In this document: one piece after another, positions 15,305-24,742 of the stretch | Numbering within the stretch: the stretch's first letter is position 1 | Layout of the letters: each line of letters starts with the position of its first letter | Source of the DNA: JALYUA01 sp039933215 | Lineage (GTDB): Bacteria > Acidobacteriota > Thermoanaerobaculia > UBA5066 > Gp7-AA6 | Direction: 5' to 3' | Length of the DNA: 64,000 nucleotides | Assembly (NCBI GenBank): GCA_039933215.1 | Contig: JBDTOO010000012.1 | Span: forward strand, 1-64,000 | Notes under the pieces: model-generated | What the model saw: the letters and a program-made list of their open reading frames with translations, nothing else | Databases searched by the model: none | Told to the model about the DNA's origin: nothing | Program-made: the position numbers and the translations under genes

Positions 15305-16984
15305 TCAGAAGTCCGACGCGGTCAGAGGGGCGTCGGCTCTTTCCCACGCGGCGGCGAAATCTCGGCGGGCGGCGGCTTCGCCTTCGGAGACGCCCTGGGC
15401 TTTCAGCGCTTCCGCCAGGCCGATCAGGGACCAGCCGTTTTTCGGGTTTCGCTCCAGGTCTTCGCGGTAGACGCGCTCGGCGTCCTTCGCTCGGCCGTCG
15501 GCGAGCAGCACGGCTCCGAGCGTCTGGCGGACCGGGTAGTACCAGTCGGGCGGCTCGGCATAGTGGAGGCGGTCCTCGGCGGCCACGGCCTCGGCGAGGA
15601 TCTTCGCGGCGCCCCCGCGGTCGCCCGCGGCGGCGGCGATGCGGCCGCCGAGGACCTTCGAGGCGATCGCCAGGAGGTCGTGCGCGGAGTTCAGGCTCTC
15701 CATCGCGTCCGCTGGGATGCCCTGCGCGATGCGGTCGAGCTCCCGCAGCTCCGAACGCGCGCCCTCGGCGTCTCCCTTCCCGGTGCGAGCGACGCCGCGG
15801 ACGTAATGCCACATGGCGGTCGCGAAGGGGAAGTCCTCCGGCGGCGCCGGCTCCCGCAGAGCCTCGTCCCAGCGGCCGAAGCGCGCGAGGGTCGAGCCCG
15901 GGTAGGTCAGGAGGATGTCGAACCCCGGCATCGCGCGGAGCATCTCGACCGGAGCCGCGGCGACGCATCCCCGCGCCGCCTCGAGCGACTCGGCGGCGCG
16001 GCCCTGGAGCATCGCGGTCGCCCAGAGGAACTGGTGGTTGTGCGCGACGTACATTCCGTAGATAGGGGACGGCCGTCCCTTAGCCGCGTAGGCCGTGTCG
16101 GCGGCGATCGCGCGGCGGTTCGCGGCCGACGCCTCCTCGTATCGGCCGGTGCGGATGTAGATGTGCGACGGCATGTGCACGACGTGCCCGGCTCCCGGCA
16201 TCATCGCTTCGAGCCGCTTCGCGGATGCGGCGGCCCGCCCCGGCGTCTTCGACGCTTCGACGGCGTGGATGTAGTAATGGTTCGCTCCCGGGTGCCCGGG
16301 ATCCTTCGCGAGCACGCGCTCGAGCGTGCGCACGATCTCGAGCGTCCCCGGCTGCGGCTGGCCGTCGAGCGTCCAGTGGTCCCACGGGCGCAGGTCCATG
16401 AGCGATTCCGCGAACAGGGCCTGCACGTCGAGGTCGCGCGGAAACCGACGCGCCACCCCGCGCATCGCGTCCGCGTAAGCGGTGTCGAGCCGCTTCTGCG
16501 CGCCGGCATCCGACGCCGGCGGGCTCGAATACCTCTTCCGCAGCGCCGCGATCAATGCGCGCTCAACCGGGCTCGCCTTCGGCGCCAGGGCCACCGCGGC
16601 CCGGACCGCCTCGTCCGCCGCCGCCGCGCGCTCCGCGATCGCCGGAAGGTTGATGTTCGGCCCGAGCGTGAGCCCCACGCCCCAGAAACAGATCGCGCAC
16701 GCGGGATCGGCGCGGGCGGCTTCCTCGAAGGCGAGCTTCGCCTCGTCGTGGTTGAACGCGTAGACGAGCCGGAGTCCCTGGTCGAAGTACCGCCGCGCGC
16801 GCTCCGACTTCGACGAGATGGCGCGGTGATGCTTTCCGAGGTCGTCGAAGAGCGCCGGCGCCTTCGGGGCGGGCTCGACGCCGGCAGCGGCTCCGCCCCC
16901 CTGCGCGAACAGCGCGGCGGACGCGAAAACCGACACGAGAGGCAGAAAGAATGCGGGCCGCACCCGGGAGGGGTTTCGAGTCAT
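15305..16984 (-). CDS. Secreted tetratricopeptide-repeat protein
   Basis: 559-residue protein with an N-terminal signal peptide (FFLPLVSVFASAALFAQGG) and a helical body with TPR-like units: YFDQGLRLVYAFNHDEAKLAF at about 65-85, then repeats through GANHYYIHAVEAS, HMPSHIYIRTGRYEEA and the C-terminal LGRNPKNGW-like segment before the end (VYREDLERNPKNGWSLIG). Proteins with this exact HMPSHIYIRTGRY core are widespread but uncharacterised. ATG 16984 is preceded by GGAGGA; a TAGAAT hexamer (17013-17018) is a possible -10. The stop codon lies inside the palindrome made with the RAYT right end, so that hairpin may end transcription of this gene. Confidence 0.85.
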   Translation of the reverse strand: MTRNPSRVRPAFFLPLVSVFASAALFAQGGGAAAGVEPAPKAPALFDDLGKHHRAISSKSERARRYFDQGLRLVYAFNHDEAKLAFEEAARADPACAICFWGVGLTLGPNINLPAIAERAAAADEAVRAAVALAPKASPVERALIAALRKRYSSPPASDAGAQKRLDTAYADAMRGVARRFPRDLDVQALFAESLMDLRPWDHWTLDGQPQPGTLEIVRTLERVLAKDPGHPGANHYYIHAVEASKTPGRAAASAKRLEAMMPGAGHVVHMPSHIYIRTGRYEEASAANRRAIAADTAYAAKGRPSPIYGMYVAHNHQFLWATAMLQGRAAESLEAARGCVAAAPVEMLRAMPGFDILLTYPGSTLARFGRWDEALREPAPPEDFPFATAMWHYVRGVARTGKGDAEGARSELRELDRIAQGIPADAMESLNSAHDLLAIASKVLGGRIAAAAGDRGGAAKILAEAVAAEDRLHYAEPPDWYYPVRQTLGAVLLADGRAKDAERVYREDLERNPKNGWSLIGLAEALKAQGVSEGEAAARRDFAAAWERADAPLTASDF

Positions 16985-17056
16985 GGTTCCTCCGCGCTTT
17001 GAGGCGTCGCGCGGATTCTACGGATGCCGCGCGCGGACGTCGAGCCCGCTCTCGCC

Positions 17057-18706
17057 TCAGCCGCTGCGGGCGGCGGCGCCCGGCCCTCCCGTCCCGAAGA
17101 AGAGGAAGGACGCCGCGGAGAGGGCCGCCAGGAGCACGCCGTACGCGGCCCCGACCCCGGTCTCCTGCATGCGGAGACTCGACAGGATCTCGATCGAGAT
17201 CGGGCGTGTGTCGAAGGTGTAGAGGACGATCGACACGACGAAGTCGCCGAGAGACGTGATGAAGGCGATCGAAGCTCCGGCCGCGAGCGCGGGGCGCAGG
17301 AGCGGCAGCACGACCCGCCGGAACCGGCGGGCCCGGCCGGCGCCCAGAGACGCCGCGGCCTCTTCCAGCGCCGGATCGAGCTGACGCAGACCGGCGAACG
17401 CGGCGCGACCCGTCAGCGGCAGATTCCGGACGAGGTAGGCGAGCGGCAGGATGAGAGCGGTGCCGACGAGAATGAACCGCCCCGCCCATGGAGCGCGGAC
17501 GGAGAACGTCGTCGCGAGAGCGACGGCGAAGACCGTCCCGGGAAGCGCCCAGGGGATCGCCACGAGATTCTCGAGCGCGCCGGCGAGGCGTCCCTTCCCG
17601 CGCACGGCGGTCCAGGCCGCGGCGAGGCCCAGCGCGAGCGCGGCGGCCGTGGAAGCGGTGGACATCCACAGCGAGTTGCCGATCGGGCGCAGGCGCTCCG
17701 GCTCGGAGAAAACGGACGCCCAGTTCGCGCCCGAGAGCACCGGCGGGAGAAGCTCCGTCGTCCACGAGCCCGGCGGGACGAACGAGACGAGCAGCAGCAT
17801 CGCGTGGGGGAGAAGCAGGATCGCCGCGAAGAGCCACCCCCACACGGCCACGAGCCCGCCGCGGCGCAGGCGCCGGCGCGTCGGTGCTGTTCCGCGCACG
17901 GCGCCCGACACGTCCTTGCGCTTCTCGGCGCGCTGCAGGAGGACGAGTCCGCCGAGCGCGATCGCCGCGAGCGCGACGGTCTCGACCATCGCGGCTTCCA
18001 CGTCGCCGTTCAACCGCGAGAAGACGATCTGCGTGGTCATGACCCGGAACGTGCCGCCGATCAGGTACGGGGCGGAGAAGGACGACAGCGACGTCATGAA
18101 CGTCAGGAGCGCGGCACCGGCGAGGACGGGGCGGAGCAGCGGCAGGGTGACCCGGCGCAGGATCCGCAGGCGCCCGGCGCCGAGCGCCGAGGCGGCCTCG
18201 TAGTACGCCGCGTCGAGCCGCGCGAGGCCGGCCCGCGTGAACAGGTAGAAGTACACGAACATCGTGTACGCGTGCACCAGAAGGATCGCGGCGGGGCCCG
18301 AGAGCCGCCACGGGGGCTCGGAGGAGCGCGTCGCGAGCTGGACGGCCCGCGCCACCACCCCGCTCTCCCCGTAGAGAAAGAGGAACGCGAGGACTCCCAC
18401 GAGCGGCGGCAGCACCACGGGAAGCGCGATGAGCGTGCCGAGCACGCGACGGCCGGGGAAATCGGCCGTCTCGAAGAGGAACGCGAGCGGGATGCCGATC
18501 GCCGCGGAGAGACCGACCGTCGCGAGCGAGATCCAGACGCTCGCCCACAGGGCACCCCATTCGTCCGTTCGCCGCGCGAAGTCGAGAACGTGGCGGAGGT
18601 TCCAGTGAGGCGCGCCGAGCGCCTCCGCGAGCGTCAGGAGGAGGGGGTAGCCGACGAGCCAGGCGAGGAGGAGGGCGAGAAGCGCCGCCTGGATCTTCCG
18701 CGTCAC
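17057..18706 (-). CDS. ABC transporter permease, fused two-unit (FbpB/ThiP type)
   Basis: 549-residue permease made of two tandem BPD_transp_1 units of six helices each, as in iron(III), thiamine or spermidine-type importers. EAA loops are visible in each half: ASALGAGRLRILRRVTLPLLRP in the first and AASLGAGRARRFRRVVLPLLRP in the second. The start is a GTG at 18706 overlapping the ATPase stop (GTGA). It works with the ATPase upstream; no solute-binding protein adjoins. A family-1 binding protein 16 kb away (34621-35694) is the best local candidate partner. Confidence 0.92.
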   Translation of the reverse strand: MTRKIQAALLALLLAWLVGYPLLLTLAEALGAPHWNLRHVLDFARRTDEWGALWASVWISLATVGLSAAIGIPLAFLFETADFPGRRVLGTLIALPVVLPPLVGVLAFLFLYGESGVVARAVQLATRSSEPPWRLSGPAAILLVHAYTMFVYFYLFTRAGLARLDAAYYEAASALGAGRLRILRRVTLPLLRPVLAGAALLTFMTSLSSFSAPYLIGGTFRVMTTQIVFSRLNGDVEAAMVETVALAAIALGGLVLLQRAEKRKDVSGAVRGTAPTRRRLRRGGLVAVWGWLFAAILLLPHAMLLLVSFVPPGSWTTELLPPVLSGANWASVFSEPERLRPIGNSLWMSTASTAAALALGLAAAWTAVRGKGRLAGALENLVAIPWALPGTVFAVALATTFSVRAPWAGRFILVGTALILPLAYLVRNLPLTGRAAFAGLRQLDPALEEAAASLGAGRARRFRRVVLPLLRPALAAGASIAFITSLGDFVVSIVLYTFDTRPISIEILSSLRMQETGVGAAYGVLLAALSAASFLFFGTGGPGAAARSG

Positions 18707-19779
18707 GTCTCTTTCTCCTTCGGGTACGCGCGCGGGGCGGGACCGTCCGGCGCGGGCGCGACGACGACGGCGTCCCCGGGCCGGGCGGCGTCGGGCCGCG
18801 CGAGGACTTCCGCCTCGGCGTCTCCCGCGAGACGCACCCCGAAGTACGCGCTGTGTCCCGCGTAGCGGCGCTCGAGGACCTCGCCCGGTATCGCGCCCGC
18901 CGTGCCGGCCGAAACGAAGCGCAGAGATTCCGGGCGGACCACGACGTCGACCGGCTCCTGCGGATGGAGCGCCGCGTCTCCGGCCACGGCGTCCCACACG
19001 GCGCCGGAAGGGAAAGTCACGGAGCCCGCCCCGCGGCCGCCGCCCCAGGCGGCCGGCAGGATGCTCGATCGCCCGATGAACGCGGCCACGAACCGCGTCG
19101 CGGGCTCTTCGTAAAGCGTCTCCGGCGAGGCGACCTGCTCGAGGCGGCCGCGTGAGAGGACGGCGACGCGGTCGCCGAGGTCGAACGCCTCCTCCTGCTC
19201 GTGCGTGACGAAGAGCGTCGTGATGCCCACCTTGCGGATGATCCGCTTGAGCTCGCGGCGCGTGCGGTCGCGCAGCGTGGGATCGAGGTTCGACAGCGGC
19301 TCGTCGAGAAGCAGCACGCGCGGCCGCGGCGCGAGCGCGCGCGCGAGGGCGACGCGCTGCTGCTGCCCCCCGGAGAGCGACGGCACGCGCCGCTCCTCGA
19401 ACCCCGTGAGGTCGACGGCAGACAGCGCCTCCGACACGCGCTCTTTCTCGGCGGCGTCCGAGAGTCTTTCCCCCGAGAGCCCGAAGCCGACGTTCTCGCC
19501 GACCGTCATGTGCGGGAAGAGCGCGTAGTGCTGGAACACCATCCCGAACCGCCGCCGCTCGGGCGCGAGGCGGGTGACGTCCTCGCCTTCCACGCGGATC
19601 GTCCCGGCGTCCGGCGTCTCGAAACCGGCGACGAGGCGGAGCACCGTCGTCTTGCCGCTGCCGGACGGGCCGAGGAGCGCGACGATCTCGCTCCGGTCGA
19701 TCGCGAGCGAAACGTCCCGGGTCGCCTCGAAGTCCCCGAACTTCTTGCGCAGCCCGTCGAGGGTGAGGTACGCCGGCAT
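18703..19779 (-). CDS. ABC transporter ATP-binding protein (FbpC/PotA-like)
   Basis: 358-residue import ATPase: Walker A GPSGSGKTT, Q-loop VFQHYALFPHMTVGENV, signature LSGGQQQRVALARAL, Walker B RVLLLDEPLSNLD, H-loop VTHEQEEAF, then a C-terminal TOBE-like regulatory domain (PEPVDVVVRPESLRF-type). The MFQ-HYALFPHMTV form is that of CUT1/iron/thiamine/polyamine importers. ATG 19779 is chosen because the family-conserved beginning (AYLTLDGLRKKFG) follows it. A CATAAT hexamer (19789-19794 on the reverse strand) lies 9 bases upstream and there is no Shine-Dalgarno. Divergent from the ArsB-like gene. Confidence 0.93.
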   Translation of the reverse strand: MPAYLTLDGLRKKFGDFEATRDVSLAIDRSEIVALLGPSGSGKTTVLRLVAGFETPDAGTIRVEGEDVTRLAPERRRFGMVFQHYALFPHMTVGENVGFGLSGERLSDAAEKERVSEALSAVDLTGFEERRVPSLSGGQQQRVALARALAPRPRVLLLDEPLSNLDPTLRDRTRRELKRIIRKVGITTLFVTHEQEEAFDLGDRVAVLSRGRLEQVASPETLYEEPATRFVAAFIGRSSILPAAWGGGRGAGSVTFPSGAVWDAVAGDAALHPQEPVDVVVRPESLRFVSAGTAGAIPGEVLERRYAGHSAYFGVRLAGDAEAEVLARPDAARPGDAVVVAPAPDGPAPRAYPKEKET

Positions 19780-19832
19780 TCGGGCGGGATTATGGTCCGT
19801 CCGGAGAGCGGCAGTCGCCGGGGCGTCTCCGC

Positions 19833-19838
19833 TATGAT
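19833..19838 (+). promoter_or_regulatory. Candidate -10 element of the ArsB-like gene
   Basis: TATGAT, 15 bases before the ATG at 19854, so the leader would be about 9 bases. It lies 38 bases from the opposing CATAAT of the ATPase gene, so the two promoters nearly touch. No convincing -35 element is seen for either. Confidence 0.45.
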
Positions 19839-19853
19839 TCGCGCGAGTTTCCC

Positions 19854-21176
19854 ATGGAGGGCACCGCCCTGGCACCGGTTTTCGCGTTCTCCGTTCTCGC
19901 CCTGACGGTCGGGCTCTCCCTGGCGCGCCCCCGGGTCGGGCGGTTCCGCATCCGCCACGCGGAGGCCGGGGCCATCGGGGCGCTGCTGACGGTGATCCTG
20001 GGAGTCGCGCCTCCCGGGATTCTCCTCGTCGCCGCGAAGCTCCTCGCGCGGCCCGTCGTCACGATCGTCAGCCTGATGATCATCACCCTGGTCGCCGACC
20101 GATCCGGCCTCTTCGCGCGCCTCGCCGTCACGCTGGCGCGCGCCGCGCGCGGAAGCGGGCGGAGGCTCTTCGCGCTGCTCTTCCTGACCGGCACCCTCGT
20201 CGGGACGGTCTTCACGAACGACGCGGCGGTCTTGATCTTCACTCCGCTCGTCTTCCACCTGGTCGAGAGGCTGAGCGCCGGAAAATGGACGCGCGAGCAG
20301 AAGCTTCCGTTTTACTTTGCCGTCCTCTACGTCGCGAACCTGGTCGGCGCTCTCGTCATCGCGAACCCGATCAACATCGTGGTCTCGAGCCTCTTCAAGA
20401 TCGGATTCGTCGAGTACGCGCGCTGGATGGCTCTTCCCGCGCTCGTCAGCGTCCTCGTCTCTTTCGCCGGCCTCTGGATCTTCTTCGGCCATGCCATCCC
20501 GAGGCGCTTCGAACAGGAGGCGGGTGCCTCACGGAAGGACCCGCAGTGGCGCTTCCAGCTCGTCTGCTCCGGGGTGCTCCTCGTGACGCTCGCCGGCCTG
20601 TTCTCGGAGGGCTGGACCGGGATCCCGACGTGGGCGATCGCCGTCGGGGGAGCCCTGCTGCTTCTCCTCGTTCAGTTCTTATTTTCCCGCCGCGGGGTGG
20701 TCCCCGTCCTCCGGGGCGTCGGCTGGGACGTCCTGATCTTTCTGACCGGGATGTTCATCGTCGGCCTCGGACTGCGCCAGGCGGGATTGACGGGGATGAT
20801 CGGGGACCTCCTCCACCGGCTGTCCGGCGGCGACCTCGCGCGGATGCGGCTGTCGTCCGGCGTCGTCGCGGCGGTCTCGTCCGCGATCATCAACAACCAC
20901 CCCACGGCCGACAACATGGCGTGGGCGATCCGGGCAATCCCCGTCGGGGACTTCGACCAGAAGCTGCTCGCGTTCGCGGCCCTGGTCGGAGGGGATCTCG
21001 GCCCGAAGATGCTTCCCATCGGGTCCCTCGCCGCCATGATGTGGTTCCGCATCCTCCGGTCGGAGGGCGTCGAGATCCCCTACTCCCTCTACATCCGGGT
21101 CGGAGTTCCCGTCACGCTCGCCGCCGTCGTGCTGTCGCTTCTGACCCTGAACCTGGAGTGCTACCTGGTCCGTTAA
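19854..21176 (+). CDS. ArsB/NhaD-superfamily (ion transporter) permease
   Basis: 440-residue transporter of the ArsB branch of the IT superfamily, with about eleven helices. Diagnostic segments are FTNDAAVLIFTPLVFHL, ANPINIVVSSLFKIG and GGDLGPKMLPIGSLAAMMW, close equivalents of ArsB motifs, plus INNHPTADNMAW. ArsB itself exports arsenite. No arsR, arsC or arsA is near, so the substrate may be arsenite, another oxyanion or an organic anion. It is transcribed away from the ABC transporter and ends in the heptamer array. Confidence 0.85.
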   Translation: MEGTALAPVFAFSVLALTVGLSLARPRVGRFRIRHAEAGAIGALLTVILGVAPPGILLVAAKLLARPVVTIVSLMIITLVADRSGLFARLAVTLARAARGSGRRLFALLFLTGTLVGTVFTNDAAVLIFTPLVFHLVERLSAGKWTREQKLPFYFAVLYVANLVGALVIANPINIVVSSLFKIGFVEYARWMALPALVSVLVSFAGLWIFFGHAIPRRFEQEAGASRKDPQWRFQLVCSGVLLVTLAGLFSEGWTGIPTWAIAVGGALLLLLVQFLFSRRGVVPVLRGVGWDVLIFLTGMFIVGLGLRQAGLTGMIGDLLHRLSGGDLARMRLSSGVVAAVSSAIINNHPTADNMAWAIRAIPVGDFDQKLLAFAALVGGDLGPKMLPIGSLAAMMWFRILRSEGVEIPYSLYIRVGVPVTLAAVVLSLLTLNLECYLVR

Positions 21177-21177
21177 A

Positions 21178-21219
21178 CAGGTGACAGGTGACAGGTGACG
21201 GGTGACACGTGACGGGTGA
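21178..21219. repeat. Heptamer tandem repeat, locus 3
   Basis: Six tandem heptamers (three CAGGTGA, then CGGGTGA, CACGTGA, CGGGTGA) start one base after the stop of the ArsB-like gene and fill half of the spacer to a convergent gene. Unlike loci 1 and 2 there is no inverted arm. Confidence 0.9.
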
Positions 21220-21252
21220 CGGGGAGACCTCCTCTCCCGAGCCTCCGGAGGC

Positions 21253-21750
21253 CTACTTGCCGGCGTGCAGGTGGAATTCGAGCGAGCAGGTCGGGTCGAC
21301 GCGGTACTCCTTGGCGTCGCCCGAGAGCACCGTGACCTTGTAGGTTCCGTCCTCCGGGAGATTTCCCGTGCCGAGGTCGAACTTCCAGTGGGCCTCCTGG
21401 TCGAAGACGAAGTGGTTGCCTTTGCCGTAGTCGCGAACTTCCAGGCCCCCGGACTTGTCGACCTCTTTGCCCCCCTCGGGCGCGTACACGACGTGGATCG
21501 TGGGCGCCGCCTTCACGACGCCGTCGTCGGCGAACTTCCCGTCGGCGGCGACGAGCTTGGCCCGGAGCGGCAGGACGCGCCCGCGCCCGATCTCGACCGT
21601 CGGCCGGTTCATGGGCTCGTCGAATCCCTGGCAGCGATAGGTCGGAGGGTCCGGGGGAGACGCCAGGGCGGCCCGCGCCGGGAGGCAGGCCAGAGCAGCC
21701 AGCGCGGCGGAACCGAAGGCGGCGGCGAAGCGCGAGGAAAGACGGTGCAT
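21253..21750 (-). CDS. Small secreted protein, PxKF-like beta domain
   Basis: 165-residue secreted protein with a clear signal peptide (AAAFGSAALAALACLPARAALA). The mature part has VLPLRAKLVAADGKFADDG, a stretch ending HFVFDQEAHWKFDLGTG, and DGTYKVTVLSGDAKEYRVD. This order (x-P-x-K-x strand, then a 'fYDqea..W.FdW'-like segment, then G-TY-V-V) resembles PxKF-type immunoglobulin-like modules found in surface proteins. Function is unknown. ATG 21750 has GGAAGGAGAA 6 bases upstream. Opposite strand to the UPF0182 gene. Confidence 0.75.
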   Translation of the reverse strand: MHRLSSRFAAAFGSAALAALACLPARAALASPPDPPTYRCQGFDEPMNRPTVEIGRGRVLPLRAKLVAADGKFADDGVVKAAPTIHVVYAPEGGKEVDKSGGLEVRDYGKGNHFVFDQEAHWKFDLGTGNLPEDGTYKVTVLSGDAKEYRVDPTCSLEFHLHAGK

Positions 21751-21909
21751 GAGATTCTCCTTCCAAGTACGAACGCGGGGGATTGTAAGGCGGTCCGCCC
21801 CGGGATGCGCCGGCGCTTTCGGGATGGTAGGATGCGCCGGAAAATTCCAGGATTCACGATCGCCCTCCGGCCGCGCCGGATCGGGCCGGCGAGAGCGGAG
21901 GAGGCGAGC

Positions 21910-24732
21910 ATGTCGAGTTCCGCTGGGGTTTTGCCCGGGGCCGTATCCGCCGGCGACGGAGCCGTCGAGCTCCCGGTCGTCACGCTTCCGCGCGCCCCCG
22001 CCGCGGCGCTCCTCTGGTCGAGGGCGGTCAACATCGCCACGGTCCTGGTCACGCTCTACACCCTCGACCGGCTGACGGTGCTGTTCTCGGACTTCTGGCT
22101 CCTCGAGAGCCTCGGCTTGAAGCGCGTTTTCTGGACGAACTTTACGATGGGCGCGCAGCTCTACGTGGCCGCGTTCCTCCTCTTCGCGTTCGCCATCGCG
22201 CTTCCGGCGTTCGTACACCCCGTCTCCCGGCCCGCCCGCCGTCTCGTCGTCAAGTGCGCGTTTCTGGTCGCGTCCGTGGCGGCCTACATGGCCGCGATGA
22301 ACTACACGGAGTTTCTGCTCGGCGGTCGCGGATTCGATTTCGGCAAGACCGACCCGATCTTCCACCGGGACATCGGCTTCTATGCGTTCGACCTGCCGAA
22401 CGTGTGGATCGCGTGGAAGTACGTCACCTGGGCGGTCGTGCTCCTTCTTTTCTTTTCGGTCGCGTGCGCCAATGCCGCGGGGGGGCGCCTGGCAGCGCTC
22501 GGCGGCGGCAACCGCCTGACCTCCCGGCTCTCTCTCTCCGCGACGCGCCTGACGCGCATCGCGGTCCTGATCCTGGGGCTCCTCGCCGCCTTCGGGATGT
22601 GGCTGACGCGGTACGGCCTTCTCTGGCGCGACAACGCCGCGTCCTCGATCAAGACCGGCGCGCAATACGTGGACGTGACGGGCCTCTTCTCGAACCTGAA
22701 CTACATCTGGGTGACGACGTTCGTCCTCGTGGGCGTCGCGGTGTCCCTGATGGCCCTGCTCCGTCTGATGCACGCGCGCCGGGCGAGCCCGGCCCCGGAG
22801 GCATGGGCCGTGCGTTTTCGCTCGGTCGGGAAGATTTTCCTCCTCCTGATCGCCCTCGATTTCGCCTTCAAGAGCGCCGTCGTCGTGCGCAACTGGATCT
22901 TCGTCAAGCCGAACGAGCCCGTGATCCAGCTTCCGTACATCGCGCGGCACGTCGACGCCACGCGCGAGGGCTACGGGCTCGACAAGGTCAAGGAAGTGGA
23001 TTTCCTGCCGAACCGGCCGGGAGACCCCGTACCCACCGCCGAGTCGCTCCTCGCGAGCCCGACGTTGAAAAACGCGCCGCTCTGGCCCGGCTTCGTGAGC
23101 TATCTCGAGCGGTGGCTCGACCGCCAGCACTCGCAGCGCATCCTGCAGACGCAGGGCAGCGCGATGGTTTACGGCCCGACGCTCGAGGTCTTCCAGCAGC
23201 AGCAGAAGCTGCGGACCTACTACAACTTCTTGAACGTCGACAACGTCCGCTACAAGATCGACGGAGAAGAGCGGATGTTCGTGTCGAGCGTGCGGGAGAC
23301 ACCGCTGTTCGAGCCGGTCCCGTGGCTCGCCTACTGGGGTCAGCGGTTCATGATGTTCACGCACGGGTACGGCCTCGTGATGGCGCCCGCCGGCGAGGTC
23401 GGACAGAGGGGCGACCCGGTCTACTCCGTCTACGACATCCCGCCGAAGGAGTCGCACCCCTCGCTGAAGCTCGCCGAGCCCCGCGTCTACTACGGCGAGG
23501 GCGCCGCGACGATGGCGTTCTCCAACGTGAACCAGATGAAGGAGCTCGACTACCCGACGGACCAGGACCGCGCCCAGATCTTCCTGCCGGAGACGGAGAA
23601 GACGGGCGTCAACATCGACTCGATCTGGAAACGGATCGTGTTCGGGTGGCGCAGCGGCAAGTTCTTCGAACTCGTGTTCTCGGACCTGATCAAGGACAAC
23701 ACGCGCGTTCACTATTTCCGCACGCCGATCGAACGGCTGGAGCGCATCGCGCCGTTTCTTTTCTATGACTCGAATCCCTACGCGGTGAACGTCGACGGCC
23801 GCATCGTCTGGATCGTCAACGGCATGACGACGACCGACCGCTATCCCTACAGCCTGCCGGAAGAGCTCGGAGACAAGTCGGACGAGCGATCGCCGTTTCC
23901 GAGGCCGGAGCGGAGGGTCAACTACATCGAAGACTCGGTCAAGGCGACGGTCGACGCCGCCACCGGCCAGGTGCGCTTCTACAAGATCTCGGACGATCCC
24001 GTCGTGCGGGCATGGTCGAAGATCTATCCGGATCTCTTCACCGCCGGCACGGCGATGCCGGAGGGCGTCAAGGCGCAGATGACCTACCCGATCCAGCTGC
24101 TCCACGTGCAGTTCGACGACCTCTACATCTACTACCACATGAAAGAGCCCATGTACTTCTTCAACCAGGAAGACATGTGGGACGACGCCGACGAAGTGCT
24201 GGGACCGATCCTGGACACCGGCAAGGCCGTGACGTTTTCCATGGAGCCGTTTCAGTGCCTGCTCGAGACCGGAAACGGGGTGCTGCCCGCGGCGAACCCG
24301 CGGGTCCAGTACTCCTCCGTGATGGTCTTCACGCCGGAAAAGGCCCTGAACCTCCGCGGGATCCCGCTCGTCTACCAGGACGCGCCGGACTACGGGAAGA
24401 TCACCGTCCTCCAGATTCCCAAGGGCCAGTACGTGGTCGGGCCCGAGCAGGCCGACGCCGCGATCGACCAGGAGCCCTTCATCTCGCAGAACTTCTCGTG
24501 GTGGAACCGGCGGGGAATGGAGGTCATCCGCGGGCACACGACGCTCCTGATGATCGGCAAGGAGGTTCTCTACGTCGAGCCGATCTTCCTGCGATCGCAG
24601 CAGAACCACCTCCCGCAGATGAAGAAGGTCATCGTGGTGATGCGCGGCAAGCCGTTCATGGCAGATTCGCTCGAGGGCGCCGTCCGGGCCGCCGTCGCGT
24701 GGCATACCCACCCGCAGAAGACGGAAAGCTGA
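21910..24732 (+). CDS. UPF0182-family membrane protein
   Basis: 940-residue protein of the UPF0182 (PF03699) family: about seven N-terminal helices (first around LWSRAVNIATVLVTLYTLDR), the typical GKTDPIFHRDIGFYAFDLP motif, and a large extracytoplasmic C-terminal part containing ISQNFSWWNRRGMEVIRGHT and the conserved YVEPIFLRSQQNHLPQMKKV. Length matches the family (about 900-1000). No member has an established function. ATG 21910 has GGAGGAGG upstream. It heads a run of four genes with gaps of 4-10 bases. Confidence 0.9.
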   Translation: MSSSAGVLPGAVSAGDGAVELPVVTLPRAPAAALLWSRAVNIATVLVTLYTLDRLTVLFSDFWLLESLGLKRVFWTNFTMGAQLYVAAFLLFAFAIALPAFVHPVSRPARRLVVKCAFLVASVAAYMAAMNYTEFLLGGRGFDFGKTDPIFHRDIGFYAFDLPNVWIAWKYVTWAVVLLLFFSVACANAAGGRLAALGGGNRLTSRLSLSATRLTRIAVLILGLLAAFGMWLTRYGLLWRDNAASSIKTGAQYVDVTGLFSNLNYIWVTTFVLVGVAVSLMALLRLMHARRASPAPEAWAVRFRSVGKIFLLLIALDFAFKSAVVVRNWIFVKPNEPVIQLPYIARHVDATREGYGLDKVKEVDFLPNRPGDPVPTAESLLASPTLKNAPLWPGFVSYLERWLDRQHSQRILQTQGSAMVYGPTLEVFQQQQKLRTYYNFLNVDNVRYKIDGEERMFVSSVRETPLFEPVPWLAYWGQRFMMFTHGYGLVMAPAGEVGQRGDPVYSVYDIPPKESHPSLKLAEPRVYYGEGAATMAFSNVNQMKELDYPTDQDRAQIFLPETEKTGVNIDSIWKRIVFGWRSGKFFELVFSDLIKDNTRVHYFRTPIERLERIAPFLFYDSNPYAVNVDGRIVWIVNGMTTTDRYPYSLPEELGDKSDERSPFPRPERRVNYIEDSVKATVDAATGQVRFYKISDDPVVRAWSKIYPDLFTAGTAMPEGVKAQMTYPIQLLHVQFDDLYIYYHMKEPMYFFNQEDMWDDADEVLGPILDTGKAVTFSMEPFQCLLETGNGVLPAANPRVQYSSVMVFTPEKALNLRGIPLVYQDAPDYGKITVLQIPKGQYVVGPEQADAAIDQEPFISQNFSWWNRRGMEVIRGHTTLLMIGKEVLYVEPIFLRSQQNHLPQMKKVIVVMRGKPFMADSLEGAVRAAVAWHTHPQKTES

Positions 24733-24742
24733 GAGGACAAGC

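Noticed and set aside
15219..15968. Long N-terminal extension of the RAYT frame into the TPR gene
   Set aside because: The family N-terminus starts at 15218; the extension is an out-of-frame reading of the TPR gene and crosses the terminal repeat.
19854..21176. Arsenic-resistance operon
   Set aside because: Only the permease is present; no arsR, arsC, arsA or acr3.
21178..21219. Possible CRISPR array
   Set aside because: Seven-base units without spacers; no cas genes.
21265..21909. N-terminal extension of the UPF0182 frame over the PxKF-like gene
   Set aside because: The extension is antisense to a gene with its own signal peptide and ribosome-binding site; GGAGGAGG marks the start at 21910.
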